A stretch of 7,431 nt of DNA from Lentisphaerota bacterium (GTDB lineage Bacteria > Verrucomicrobiota > Kiritimatiellia > UBA8416 > JAFGIZ01). The position numbers and the translations under genes were made by a program. The stretch is taken from assembly GCA_016929365.1 (NCBI GenBank), contig JAFGIZ010000015.1, positions 1 through 7,431 on the forward strand. Reading direction: 5' to 3'. Positions 1-5,344 of the stretch are shown piece after piece. Within the stretch, counting starts at the first letter, position 1. The number at the start of each line of letters is the position of its first letter. The notes under the pieces are model-generated. The model worked only from the letters and a program-made list of their open reading frames with translations. It was not told the DNA's origin and ran no database searches.

Positions 1-615
1 AAGCACGCCGCCCAGCCGCCGATACGTTTCGTCGCGGAACGCCTTCAGGTCGACATTGACGGCATCGAGACAGGGCGCAAACGTTTCCAGCATGGCCCCC
101 GTCATGTAGCCGTTGGAAACATAGAGATTGGCCAGACCCGCGTCGCGGGCGAGGCGGGCCGTATCGTAGGCGTATTCGAAAAAAACGGTCGGTTCGGTGT
201 AGGTATACGCGATACTGCGGCATCCGGCGTTCCGGGCGGACGCGACGATGGCGTCGGGCGCGGCCTTCCGGCCCGCCATGAAGTGATGTTCGCGGGGCAT
301 CTGGGAAATCTCCCAGTTCTGGCACCAGCGGCAGGCGAAGTTGCAGCCCGGCGTGGCCATGGAGAAAGCCGTGCTTCCGGGGTAGAAGTGAAACAGCGGT
401 TTCTTTTCTATCGGGTCGACGTGCTCCGCAATGGTGCGGCCGTACACCAGCGTGTAAAGCGCGCCGCCGCTGTTTGCGCGCACCCCGCAGAGCCCCTGCT
501 TGCCGTCGGCGATTACGCAGCGGTGCGCGCACAGATTGCAGCGCACCGTTCCGTCGGGACGGCGCTCGTACAGCCTGGCTTCGCGCGATTCGGGGGGGCG
601 GGTGGAGTCAGTCAT
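1..615 (-). CDS. amrS: AmmeMemoRadiSam system radical SAM enzyme (AmrS), 3' end cut by window edge
   Basis: Reading the minus strand from ATG at 615 gives 205 residues with no stop up to base 1, so the C-terminal part is missing (the family usually has about 330-350 residues). It has an N-terminal cysteine cluster (C26, C29, C33, C43; CNLCAHRC then GLCGVR), the family-typical VDPIEKKPLFHFYPGS at about 66-81, and the radical SAM cluster motif CNFACRWC (C91, C95, C98) followed by QNWEIS. YTYTEPT at 137-143 and VNVDLKAF at 186-193 are also typical. The family binds a [4Fe-4S] cluster and S-adenosylmethionine in the cytosol; it is named for gene linkage to Memo-like and AMMECR1-like proteins, and its substrate is not settled as far as I know. 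Neither partner is in the window, though they could lie past the left edge. Start choice: the N-terminus fits the family and no better start is seen, but the ribosome site is weak (only a GGAACCGGA-like stretch). The gene is divergent from the thioredoxin gene. Family call is confident; function is inferred. Confidence 0.9.
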   Translation of the reverse strand, partial: MTDSTRPPESREARLYERRPDGTVRCNLCAHRCVIADGKQGLCGVRANSGGALYTLVYGRTIAEHVDPIEKKPLFHFYPGSTAFSMATPGCNFACRWCQNWEISQMPREHHFMAGRKAAPDAIVASARNAGCRSIAYTYTEPTVFFEYAYDTARLARDAGLANLYVSNGYMTGAMLETFAPCLDAVNVDLKAFRDETYRRLGGVL

Positions 616-638
616 TATCCGGTTCCGTACGTTATGGA

Positions 639-657
639 CGGCGCTCCGGAAGCGCCG
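639..657. repeat. Inverted repeat in the amrS leader (7-bp arms)
   Basis: CGGCGCT (639-645) and AGCGCCG (651-657) are perfect reverse complements around the 5-nt loop CCGGA. The hairpin would form in the amrS leader RNA about 24 nt before its ATG. No T-run follows on either strand, so it does not look like an intrinsic terminator. It may be a leader hairpin, a protein-binding site, or chance in GC-rich DNA. Confidence 0.45.
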
Positions 658-709
658 GCGGGAATGTATGGGTGCTGTGTTTTCGTTGCCACCGCGATTA
701 TGCCCGAAT

Positions 710-721
710 ACCGGGCCCGGT
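710..721. repeat. 12-bp perfect palindrome ACCGGGCCCGGT
   Basis: ACCGGGCCCGGT equals its own reverse complement. It lies 8 bp upstream (in the amrS direction) of the CATAAT -10 candidate at 702-697, so it would sit in the spacer of a minus-strand promoter, where a repressor could bind. A T6 run (730-735) follows on the plus strand but is 8 nt away. Palindromes of this length occur by chance in GC-rich DNA. Confidence 0.4.
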
Positions 722-789
722 GCAGCCTCTTTTTTCGTGCGCGCGAGGCCGTAACGCGGTATGTCTTGGCGGCGACAGCGAAACGAAAC

Positions 790-806
790 ACGGGCGCGCA
801 GCCCGT
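790..806 (+). repeat. Hairpin in the thioredoxin leader (6-bp arms)
   Basis: ACGGGC (790-795) and GCCCGT (801-806) pair around the loop GCGCA. The structure ends 14 nt before the Shine-Dalgarno AAGGAG and would be in the mRNA leader of the thioredoxin lipoprotein gene. It could stabilise the RNA or be incidental. Confidence 0.35.
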
Positions 807-820
807 CCGGCCGGGAACAG

Positions 821-826
821 AAGGAG
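821..826 (+). promoter_or_regulatory. Ribosome binding site of the thioredoxin lipoprotein
   Basis: AAGGAG at 821-826 is followed by a 6-nt spacer (AACCGT) and ATG at 833. It decides the start: the frame is open further upstream to an ATG at 761, but that one has no ribosome site and would put 24 arginine-rich residues in front of a normal lipoprotein signal peptide. Confidence 0.85.
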
Positions 827-832
827 AACCGT

Positions 833-1288
833 ATGAAGACACGCAGCAGGGCGAAGGGATGGACGGCGACGGCGATACTGGCGGCGGCGCTATTGGCGGC
901 GGGGTGCCGCGAGGAGGTGCCGACGGCGGGGAGCGCCCCCGAAGCACCGTCCGGCCCGCGCGCGGAACCGGTGCATATCGAGAGCGAGGCCGCGTTCGAG
1001 CAGGTTGTGCTCAAGGCGGAGCAGCCGTGCCTGGCCGATTTCTATTCGGACAGTTGTCCGCCCTGCCGGAAGCTGGCGCCCACCATGGAGCGCCTGGCGG
1101 CCCGGTACCGGGGGCGCGCGTTGATCTGCAAGGTGGACCTTGATGCGGCGCCCGCCCTGGCGGCGTCTTACAAGATCAGGGCGATTCCCGCGGTGCTGTT
1201 CTTCCGGAACGGCGGGGAAGTGCTGCGCCTGGTCGGGCTGCGGCGGCAGCGGGAGTACGAGCAGGTGCTGGACCGCATGCTGGAGTGA
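833..1288 (+). CDS. Thioredoxin-like lipoprotein with CPPC active site
   Basis: This 151-residue protein opens with a basic n-region (MKTRSRAKGW), a hydrophobic stretch at about 11-24 and the lipobox LAAGC with Cys25 as the predicted lipidation site, so it should be exported and membrane-anchored. A short Pro/Ala/Glu linker (26-48) leads to one thioredoxin domain. FYSDSCPPCRKLAP holds the redox cysteines C75 and C78; the common WCGPC is replaced by SCPPC, so the Trp before the first Cys and the Gly after it are both changed. KVDLD (100-104) and RAIPAVLFFRNG with the cis-proline P119 complete the fold. C66 and C99 are further cysteines. The family reduces, or with altered motifs sometimes oxidises or isomerises, disulfides; the direction is not readable here. 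It is monocistronic in view: divergent from amrS and convergent with the next gene. Its relation to trxB, about 1.1 kb downstream on the same strand, is uncertain because TrxB is cytosolic. Confidence 0.9.
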   Translation: MKTRSRAKGWTATAILAAALLAAGCREEVPTAGSAPEAPSGPRAEPVHIESEAAFEQVVLKAEQPCLADFYSDSCPPCRKLAPTMERLAARYRGRALICKVDLDAAPALAASYKIRAIPAVLFFRNGGEVLRLVGLRRQREYEQVLDRMLE

Positions 1289-1324
1289 AACGGGCGTCGC
1301 GGGCGGCCGGTTCCGGCGCGAGGT
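1289..1324. other. Short convergent spacer between the thioredoxin and radical SAM genes
   Basis: The 36 bp between the two stop codons contain only a weak inverted repeat (GCCG at 1306-1309 with CGGC at 1314-1317, loop GTTC) and no T-run. I see no convincing intrinsic terminator; opposing transcripts may overlap or stop by Rho. Confidence 0.3.
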
Positions 1325-2290
1325 TCACGTGTCGTCTTCGCGCCTGCGCCCCGGTCGGACGCCGACGTAATAGGTCCGGCCGTCGGGCCCCGACCGGGCC
1401 CGCGCCCGGCCCGTGCGCGTCAGCCGGCCGACGAACTTGGACGCTTCGTTGCGGTGCAGTCCGAAGACGCGGCTTATTTCTTCGAGCGTACAGGGACGGC
1501 GTTCCAGCATGTCCCGGACCTCCGCCTCCGTGGTGCGCGCTCCGGCCGACACGTCGCGGCTGTACTCGGCTATGATTTCCGCCGGGGGGTCGAAGAGGTC
1601 CGCCAGGGCGCGCAGCTCCTGCTCGGGCACGGCGGCCGCGAAGGGCTCGCACGGCGGACGCACGGCCGTGTTGAGTTGAACCTTGTCCGGCCGGAGCGGT
1701 TTTACCAGTTTCGCGATCTTGGTCACGTCCGCCGGCGCGTCGTTAAACCCCCGGACCAGGAAAACTTCCATCCACAACGCGCCCCGGTAGCCGGCGCGGA
1801 AACGGCGTTGCCCTTCGATCAGGTCGGCGAAAGCGAGATCGGGATGCGGCCGGTTGATGCGTTCGAGCGACGCCGGGTCCCAGGCACTGAGGGAAAGTTT
1901 GACGACGTCGGCGCCGGCGGCCTGCCGGCGCACGTCGGGGTCGGCGAAGAGGGTTCCGTTCGTGAGCAGGGCGACCGGGATGGCCGCGCGGCGCCGGGCA
2001 AACGCGATGACCTCGCCGAAACGGGCGTGCAGGGTGGGCTCCCCGCTGCCGGCCAGGGTAATGTAGTCGGCGCGGGCCCCGCTCCGGATCCAGTCCTCCA
2101 GCTCCGCGATCACGCCGTCCACGGGCACGTATTCGCGGCGGGCGAGGGTCTTGTCCGTGGTGGCGCCCAGTTGGCAGAAAATGCAGTCGAAACTGCAGGT
2201 TTTGAAAGGCGTCAGGTCCACTCCGAGCGACAGGCCGAGACGCCGGGAGGGGACGGGACCGAACAGATACCTGTAGCGTGCGGCGCACAT
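1325..2290 (-). CDS. Radical SAM protein, Tyw1-related COG0731 type, with C-terminal winged helix
   Basis: This 321-residue cytosolic protein starts with YLFGPVPSRRLGLSLGVDL at about 8-26, the hallmark of the COG0731 radical SAM group. The cluster motif CSFDCIFC (C32, C36, C39) follows, then QLG, and GSGEPT at 81-86 for SAM binding. VALLTNGTLF, VVKLSLSAWD and LVRGFND follow in the usual radical SAM barrel order. Residues from about 257 form a helix-turn-helix/winged-helix module (CTLEEISRVFGLHRNEASKF, then a wing ending in TYYVGVR), normal for this subgroup. COG0731 is annotated by relation to the wyosine enzyme Tyw1, but bacterial members have no established reaction that I know of. Start choice: ATG at 2290 puts the conserved block 7 residues in, as in relatives; the frame is open to an ATG at 2416, but that would overlap the trxB promoter and adds a Pro/Gly-rich tail unlike the family. 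GGAG lies only 1 nt from the ATG, too close for a standard site. Confidence 0.88.
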   Translation of the reverse strand: MCAARYRYLFGPVPSRRLGLSLGVDLTPFKTCSFDCIFCQLGATTDKTLARREYVPVDGVIAELEDWIRSGARADYITLAGSGEPTLHARFGEVIAFARRRAAIPVALLTNGTLFADPDVRRQAAGADVVKLSLSAWDPASLERINRPHPDLAFADLIEGQRRFRAGYRGALWMEVFLVRGFNDAPADVTKIAKLVKPLRPDKVQLNTAVRPPCEPFAAAVPEQELRALADLFDPPAEIIAEYSRDVSAGARTTEAEVRDMLERRPCTLEEISRVFGLHRNEASKFVGRLTRTGRARARSGPDGRTYYVGVRPGRRREDDT

Positions 2291-2296
2291 GCTCCG

Positions 2297-2325
2297 GTTA
2301 TGCGCTTTCGCGGCAGGCGTGTAAA
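2297..2325 (-). promoter_or_regulatory. Predicted sigma70-like promoter of the COG0731 radical SAM gene
   Basis: On the minus strand TTTACA (2325-2320, five of six consensus) and CATAAC (2302-2297, four of six) are separated by 17 nt. Transcription would start about 7 nt past the -10, at about 2290, which is the predicted ATG itself. The mRNA would then be leaderless or nearly so, matching the poorly placed GGAG in front of that ATG. Confidence 0.5.
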
Positions 2326-2354
2326 GGACGTTGCGGTCCGGTTCGCCGCCGCCC

Positions 2355-2366
2355 GCCCCGCGGGGC
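2355..2366. repeat. 12-bp perfect palindrome GCCCCGCGGGGC
   Basis: GCCCCGCGGGGC equals its own reverse complement. Its edge is 11 bp upstream of the trxB -35 box, a position where an activator or repressor of either divergent promoter could bind. It may also be a chance GC palindrome. Confidence 0.4.
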
Positions 2367-2377
2367 TGTTCCGAGGG

Positions 2378-2407
2378 TTGCCTGCACGCGGGCGTTACGA
2401 CTATGAT
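2378..2407 (+). promoter_or_regulatory. Predicted sigma70-like promoter of trxB and the metal exporter
   Basis: TTGCCT at 2378-2383 (four of six) and TATGAT at 2402-2407 (five of six) are separated by 18 nt. The start site would fall near 2414, immediately before the trxB ribosome site at 2415-2421, so the leader would be only about 13 nt. It is the best promoter match I found for plus-strand transcription here and likely drives both trxB and the downstream exporter. Confidence 0.55.
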
Positions 2408-2414
2408 GGGGGGC

Positions 2415-2421
2415 AAGGAGG
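2415..2421 (+). promoter_or_regulatory. Ribosome binding site of trxB
   Basis: AAGGAGG is a full Shine-Dalgarno match, 5 nt before ATG at 2427. It rules out the in-frame upstream ATGs at 2331, 2403 and 2406, all before or within the predicted promoter. Confidence 0.9.
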
Positions 2422-2426
2422 ATATT

Positions 2427-3347
2427 ATGGAGAACGTGGTGATTGCCGGTTCGGGACCGGCGGGGTTGACGGCGGCGCTTTACGCGGCGCGGGCCGACTT
2501 GCAGCCGGTGGTGGTAGAGGGAACCACGCCCGGCGGGCAACTGGTCGTGTCGCCGGAAGTGGAGAATTACCCCGGTTTTCCGAACGGCCTGTCGGGCATG
2601 GAGTTAATGGAGCTCTTCAAGAAGCAGGCCGAGCGGTTCGGCGCGCGGTTCGCGCCGGGCGACGTAACGGGGGTACGGGCCGCGGACGGCGGGTACGCGG
2701 TGGAGCGGGGCAGCGAGACGCTGCACACCCGGACCCTGGTTATCGCCACGGGCGCCGAAGCGCGGCGGCTGCCGATACCGTCGGAACCGAAGTTCTACGG
2801 GAAAGGGGTCTCCGGGTGCGCCACCTGCGACGGGGCGTTCTTCCGGGACCGGGACGTCCTCGTCGTGGGGGGCGGCAATACGGCCATGGAAGACGCGCTG
2901 TTCTTGACCAGGTTTGCGAAAAGCGTGACGATCGTGCACCGGCGCGATTACCTGCGTGCCGCGCCGGTCGAGGTGGACAAGGCGAAGCGTCATCCCAAGA
3001 TCAAGTGGATGATCCCCTGGGTTGTGGACGAAATCGCGGGGGACGAGACCGTGTCGGGCGCGACGCTGCGCAACCGGGAGACGGGCGAAACGCGAGAGGT
3101 GGCGTGCGACGGGATCTTCGTCGCCATCGGGCACGACCCGAAGACGGAGATGTTCCGGTCGCTGGTGGACTGCGACGAGCAGGGGTTCGTGAAGGTGCAA
3201 CGGGCTTCGACCCGCACCTCCGCGCCGGGCATCTTCGCCTGCGGGGACGTGTGCGATCCGGTCTACAAGCAGGCCGTACTCGCGGCGGGGACCGGGTGCA
3301 TGGCGGCGCTGGACGCGCAGAAGTACCTGGAATCGCTGGAGGGGTAG
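2427..3347 (+). CDS. trxB: Thioredoxin reductase (NADPH, FAD-dependent)
   Basis: This 306-residue protein has the normal length for the low-molecular-weight thioredoxin reductase family. The FAD-binding Rossmann motif GSGPAGLTAALYAAR is at 8-22, and GGQL then VENYPGFP at 36-52 are classic. The redox-active pair is CATC (C131, C134) in GCATCDGAFF. The second nucleotide-binding motif GGGNTAMEDA (148-157) and HRRD with a following Arg (HRRDYLRA) match NADPH-using members such as E. coli TrxB. GIFACGDV near the C-terminus closes the FAD domain and YKQAVLAAGTGCMAAL the interface helix. The enzyme moves electrons from NADPH through FAD and the CATC pair to thioredoxin in the cytosol. It heads a probable two-gene operon: the metal exporter starts 10 nt after its stop. 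No classical cytosolic thioredoxin is in the window; the thioredoxin at 833-1288 carries an export signal, so the physiological partner may lie elsewhere. A ferredoxin-dependent variant is less likely given the HRRD motif. Confidence 0.96.
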   Translation: MENVVIAGSGPAGLTAALYAARADLQPVVVEGTTPGGQLVVSPEVENYPGFPNGLSGMELMELFKKQAERFGARFAPGDVTGVRAADGGYAVERGSETLHTRTLVIATGAEARRLPIPSEPKFYGKGVSGCATCDGAFFRDRDVLVVGGGNTAMEDALFLTRFAKSVTIVHRRDYLRAAPVEVDKAKRHPKIKWMIPWVVDEIAGDETVSGATLRNRETGETREVACDGIFVAIGHDPKTEMFRSLVDCDEQGFVKVQRASTRTSAPGIFACGDVCDPVYKQAVLAAGTGCMAALDAQKYLESLEG

Positions 3348-3357
3348 GCAACACGTT

Positions 3358-4386
3358 GTGAACACGCTTCTGAATACATTGCGGCACGCGCTTATGATCA
3401 CGGGCTTCGTGGGCGTGATGATGCTCGTGATCGAGTATGTCAACGTCCTGAGCCGCGGGCGCTGGCAGGAGCGGCTCAAGCGGCGGCGCTGGGGGCAGTA
3501 CGTGCTGGCCGCGCTCCTGGGCGCCGTGCCGGGCTGCCTGGGCCCCTTTGCGGTCGTGGCGATGTACGCGCACCGGAGCGTGTCGCTGGGCGCGCTGACC
3601 GCCGCCATGGTCGCGACGGCGGGCGACGAATCGTTCGTGATGTTCGCGATGATTCCGCGGACGGCCCTGCCGCTGCACGGCATCCTGTTTGTCCTGGGCG
3701 TGGCGGCGGGCGCCCTGACCGACGCCGTGCTGGGCCGCCGGCTGACGGCCCGACTGTCGTGCCGTGCCGATTTCAGTATTCACGAAGAAGCGCCCCGGGC
3801 GTGCTTTCCCCGGGGCCGGCTGCTGGCGCAGTGGCGGCATTGTTCCGCCGCCCGCGGGACGCTGTGCGTCTCGCTGGCGCTGTTTCTGCTGGCCGTGTTC
3901 ACCGGCCGGCTGGGCCCGCCGGAATGGAACTGGGTGCGCGTTTCGCTGGCGGCGGTGTCCGCGGTGGCGCTCTTCATTGTCGCCACGGTGTCGGATCACT
4001 TTCTGGATGACCACCTGTGGCGTCACGTCGTGCGCGGCCACGTGCCGCGGATTTTCCTCTGGACGTTCGGGGCGCTGTTCGTCATGCACCTGCTCGTGGA
4101 GCACTGGCATCTGGAGGGCCTGATTCGCGACAACCGCTGGGTGGTCCTGGGAACGGCCGGCGTCATGGGTGTGATTCCCGAATCCGGGCCGCATTTTATC
4201 TTTGTGACCCTGTTCGACAAAGGGCTCGTTCCGCTGAGCGTTCTGCTGACCAGCTCGATCGTGCAGGACGGGCACGGCATGCTGCCGCTGCTGGCGCATT
4301 CGCGCCGCGCCTTCGTGGTGATCAAGCTGATCAACCTGCTGATCGGCCTGGCGGTAGGCGCCCTCGTGATGGCCTGCGGCGCGTAG
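3358..4386 (+). CDS. Putative manganese / heavy-metal exporter, 10-TM family (PF11449-like)
   Basis: This 342-residue membrane protein is dominated by hydrophobic segments in two halves. It matches the family Pfam calls a putative 10-TM heavy-metal exporter (ArsP_2, PF11449) and which is often annotated as putative manganese transporter or arsenic efflux protein; the substrate is not firmly established. Conserved blocks are GAVPGCLGP (55-63) with TAGDES (87-92) in the first half, and VIPESGPHFIF (272-282) with SSIVQDGHGMLPLLAHS (299-315) and IKLIN in the second. Between the halves are a soluble Cys/His stretch (C135, H142, C149, H161, C162) and SDHFLDDHLWRHVVRGH (212-228), whose Asp and His residues are candidate metal ligands. 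The start is GTG at 3358, with GGAGGGG 13 nt upstream inside the end of trxB; the close spacing supports co-transcription and perhaps coupled translation. It is convergent with the ABC ATPase, 22 bp apart. The family call is good; the transported ion is inference. Confidence 0.85.
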   Translation: MNTLLNTLRHALMITGFVGVMMLVIEYVNVLSRGRWQERLKRRRWGQYVLAALLGAVPGCLGPFAVVAMYAHRSVSLGALTAAMVATAGDESFVMFAMIPRTALPLHGILFVLGVAAGALTDAVLGRRLTARLSCRADFSIHEEAPRACFPRGRLLAQWRHCSAARGTLCVSLALFLLAVFTGRLGPPEWNWVRVSLAAVSAVALFIVATVSDHFLDDHLWRHVVRGHVPRIFLWTFGALFVMHLLVEHWHLEGLIRDNRWVVLGTAGVMGVIPESGPHFIFVTLFDKGLVPLSVLLTSSIVQDGHGMLPLLAHSRRAFVVIKLINLLIGLAVGALVMACGA

Positions 4387-4408
4387 TCCCGGCACGCCGG
4401 CAGCCGGC
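4387..4408. other. Short convergent spacer with GC repeats, exporter / ABC ATPase
   Basis: Only 22 bp separate the two stops. The sequence holds two copies of GCCGGC (4396-4401 and 4403-4408) with one base between, which could contribute to a GC hairpin from either strand. There is no T-run, so an intrinsic bidirectional terminator is not supported, and the two messages may overlap at their 3' ends. Confidence 0.3.
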
Positions 4409-5344
4409 TCAGGCCGCGGGGTGCGTATGTTCGTGTTCGCCGTGCGCGGCGGCGTGGTCGTGATCGTAGACGTGATCGTCGACTTCGTGCGCGTGGCGGT
4501 GGCCGTGGGGATGGACGTGGGTATAGACGCTGCCGTCGGCGCGCGCGTGGGCGTGGGCGTGCGTATGCAAATGCCGGTGCGGCCGCACGGCTTTCAGGTG
4601 CGGGACCAGAACCGGTGTGCCGTCGACGTCGGCGATCGCGGCGTCGATGCCGTAGGCGGCGCGGATGGCCTCCGGCGTGAGCACGGCGCGGTCGCCGTCG
4701 GCCAGGACCCGGCCGTCTTTGAGCAACAGGAAACGGTCGGCGAAACGCAGCGCACTGTTGAGGTCGTGCGTGACCAGCAGCGAGGTCATGCGCCGGCCGC
4801 GGGTGACCTCGTGCAGGAGGCTCATGATTTCGATCTGGTTGGCGGGATCCAGGTGGCTGATCGGCTCGTCGAGCAGGAGCACGCGGGGTTCCTGGGCCAG
4901 CGCGCGGCCGAGCACGACCTTCTGGAGCTCGCCCCCGCTGAGGGTGCGGGTGGAGCGCATCGCGAGCGCTTCGAGGCGGACGAGGTTGAGGATATCCGCG
5001 ACGTGGCGCAGGTCGGCGTCGCCGGTCCCGCCCCCGCGGGCCCGGCGGCCGAGCAGCACGGCTTCGAAGACGGTGCCGTAGGCGGCGGTCTGGGTCTGGG
5101 GCATGTAGGCGATCCGGCGCGCGATCTGCCGCGGGCTGAGACGGGCCAGGTCGCGGCCCTCGAGCAGGACCCGGCCGCCGTCGGGGCGGAGGATGCGATT
5201 GACGGTCTTGAGCAGCGTGGTCTTGCCCGAACCGTTGCGCCCGAGCACGGCCACGAGCCGTCCTGCCTCGACGCGGCAGGTGATGTCCCGGAGAACGGGC
5301 ACGCGCCCGTAGGCAAAGCGCAGGGATTCCACTTCCAGCGTCAT
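4409..5344 (-). CDS. ABC transporter ATP-binding protein of a FecCD/BtuC-type importer, with histidine-rich tail
   Basis: This 311-residue ATPase would power the permease encoded just upstream. Walker A is GRNGSGKT (35-42), the Q-loop MPQTQ is at 81-85, the signature LSGGE at 135-139, Walker B VLLLDEP at 155-161, the D-loop SHLD at 163-166, and the switch His is H193 in VTHDL. Overall it resembles FecE/BtuD-type subunits, usually about 250-260 residues. After the normal end (around 248) comes an extra tail: 19 of the 53 residues from 256 to 308 are His, as HTHAHAHA, THVHPHGHRHAH and EHEHTH, mixed with Asp and Glu. Such tails bind divalent metals (Ni, Co, Zn, Cu) in other proteins; here they suggest metal sensing, storage or chaperoning at the cytosolic side. 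The start ATG (5344) overlaps the permease stop by 4 nt, with GGAGGG at 5358-5353, 8 nt away. It is the last gene of the operon. Substrate unknown: Fe, Co/corrinoid, Ni or Zn are all possible. Confidence 0.93.
   Translation of the reverse strand: MTLEVESLRFAYGRVPVLRDITCRVEAGRLVAVLGRNGSGKTTLLKTVNRILRPDGGRVLLEGRDLARLSPRQIARRIAYMPQTQTAAYGTVFEAVLLGRRARGGGTGDADLRHVADILNLVRLEALAMRSTRTLSGGELQKVVLGRALAQEPRVLLLDEPISHLDPANQIEIMSLLHEVTRGRRMTSLLVTHDLNSALRFADRFLLLKDGRVLADGDRAVLTPEAIRAAYGIDAAIADVDGTPVLVPHLKAVRPHRHLHTHAHAHARADGSVYTHVHPHGHRHAHEVDDHVYDHDHAAAHGEHEHTHPAA

Larger units (their letters stand above)
616..832. promoter_or_regulatory. Divergent intergenic spacer, amrS / thioredoxin lipoprotein
   Basis: This 217-bp spacer carries no gene that I can support. 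For amrS (minus strand) the best -10 candidate is CATAAT at 702-697, five of six consensus bases, but no matching -35 hexamer sits 16-18 nt upstream. For the thioredoxin gene (plus strand) TTGCCA at 686-691 resembles a -35 (five of six) without a convincing -10 at the right distance. Three inverted repeats lie here and are listed separately. Both genes must be transcribed from this region or from promoters I cannot recognise. Confidence 0.35.

Noticed and set aside
710..735. Palindrome followed by T6 as an intrinsic terminator
   Set aside because: The T-run is 8 nt from the palindrome, which has no proper loop, and no plus-strand gene ends before it.
761..832. Upstream ATG extension of the thioredoxin lipoprotein
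   Set aside because: It would place 24 charged residues before a normal lipoprotein signal; a good AAGGAG precedes ATG 833 instead.
1454..3361. Very long plus-strand open frame (635 codons) antisense to the radical SAM gene and overlapping trxB
   Set aside because: It is the shadow of two well-supported genes in GC-rich DNA; its translation is Gly/Arg-rich low-complexity with no recognisable domain or ribosome site.
2604..4395. Overlapping minus-strand frames opposite trxB and the exporter
   Set aside because: No domain, no ribosome site, composition typical of antisense frames in GC-rich genes.
4545..4568. Tandem GCGTGG-like hexamers as a microsatellite or repeat array
   Set aside because: They are the coding of alternating His-Ala in the ATPase tail; too short and degenerate to call a separate repeat element.
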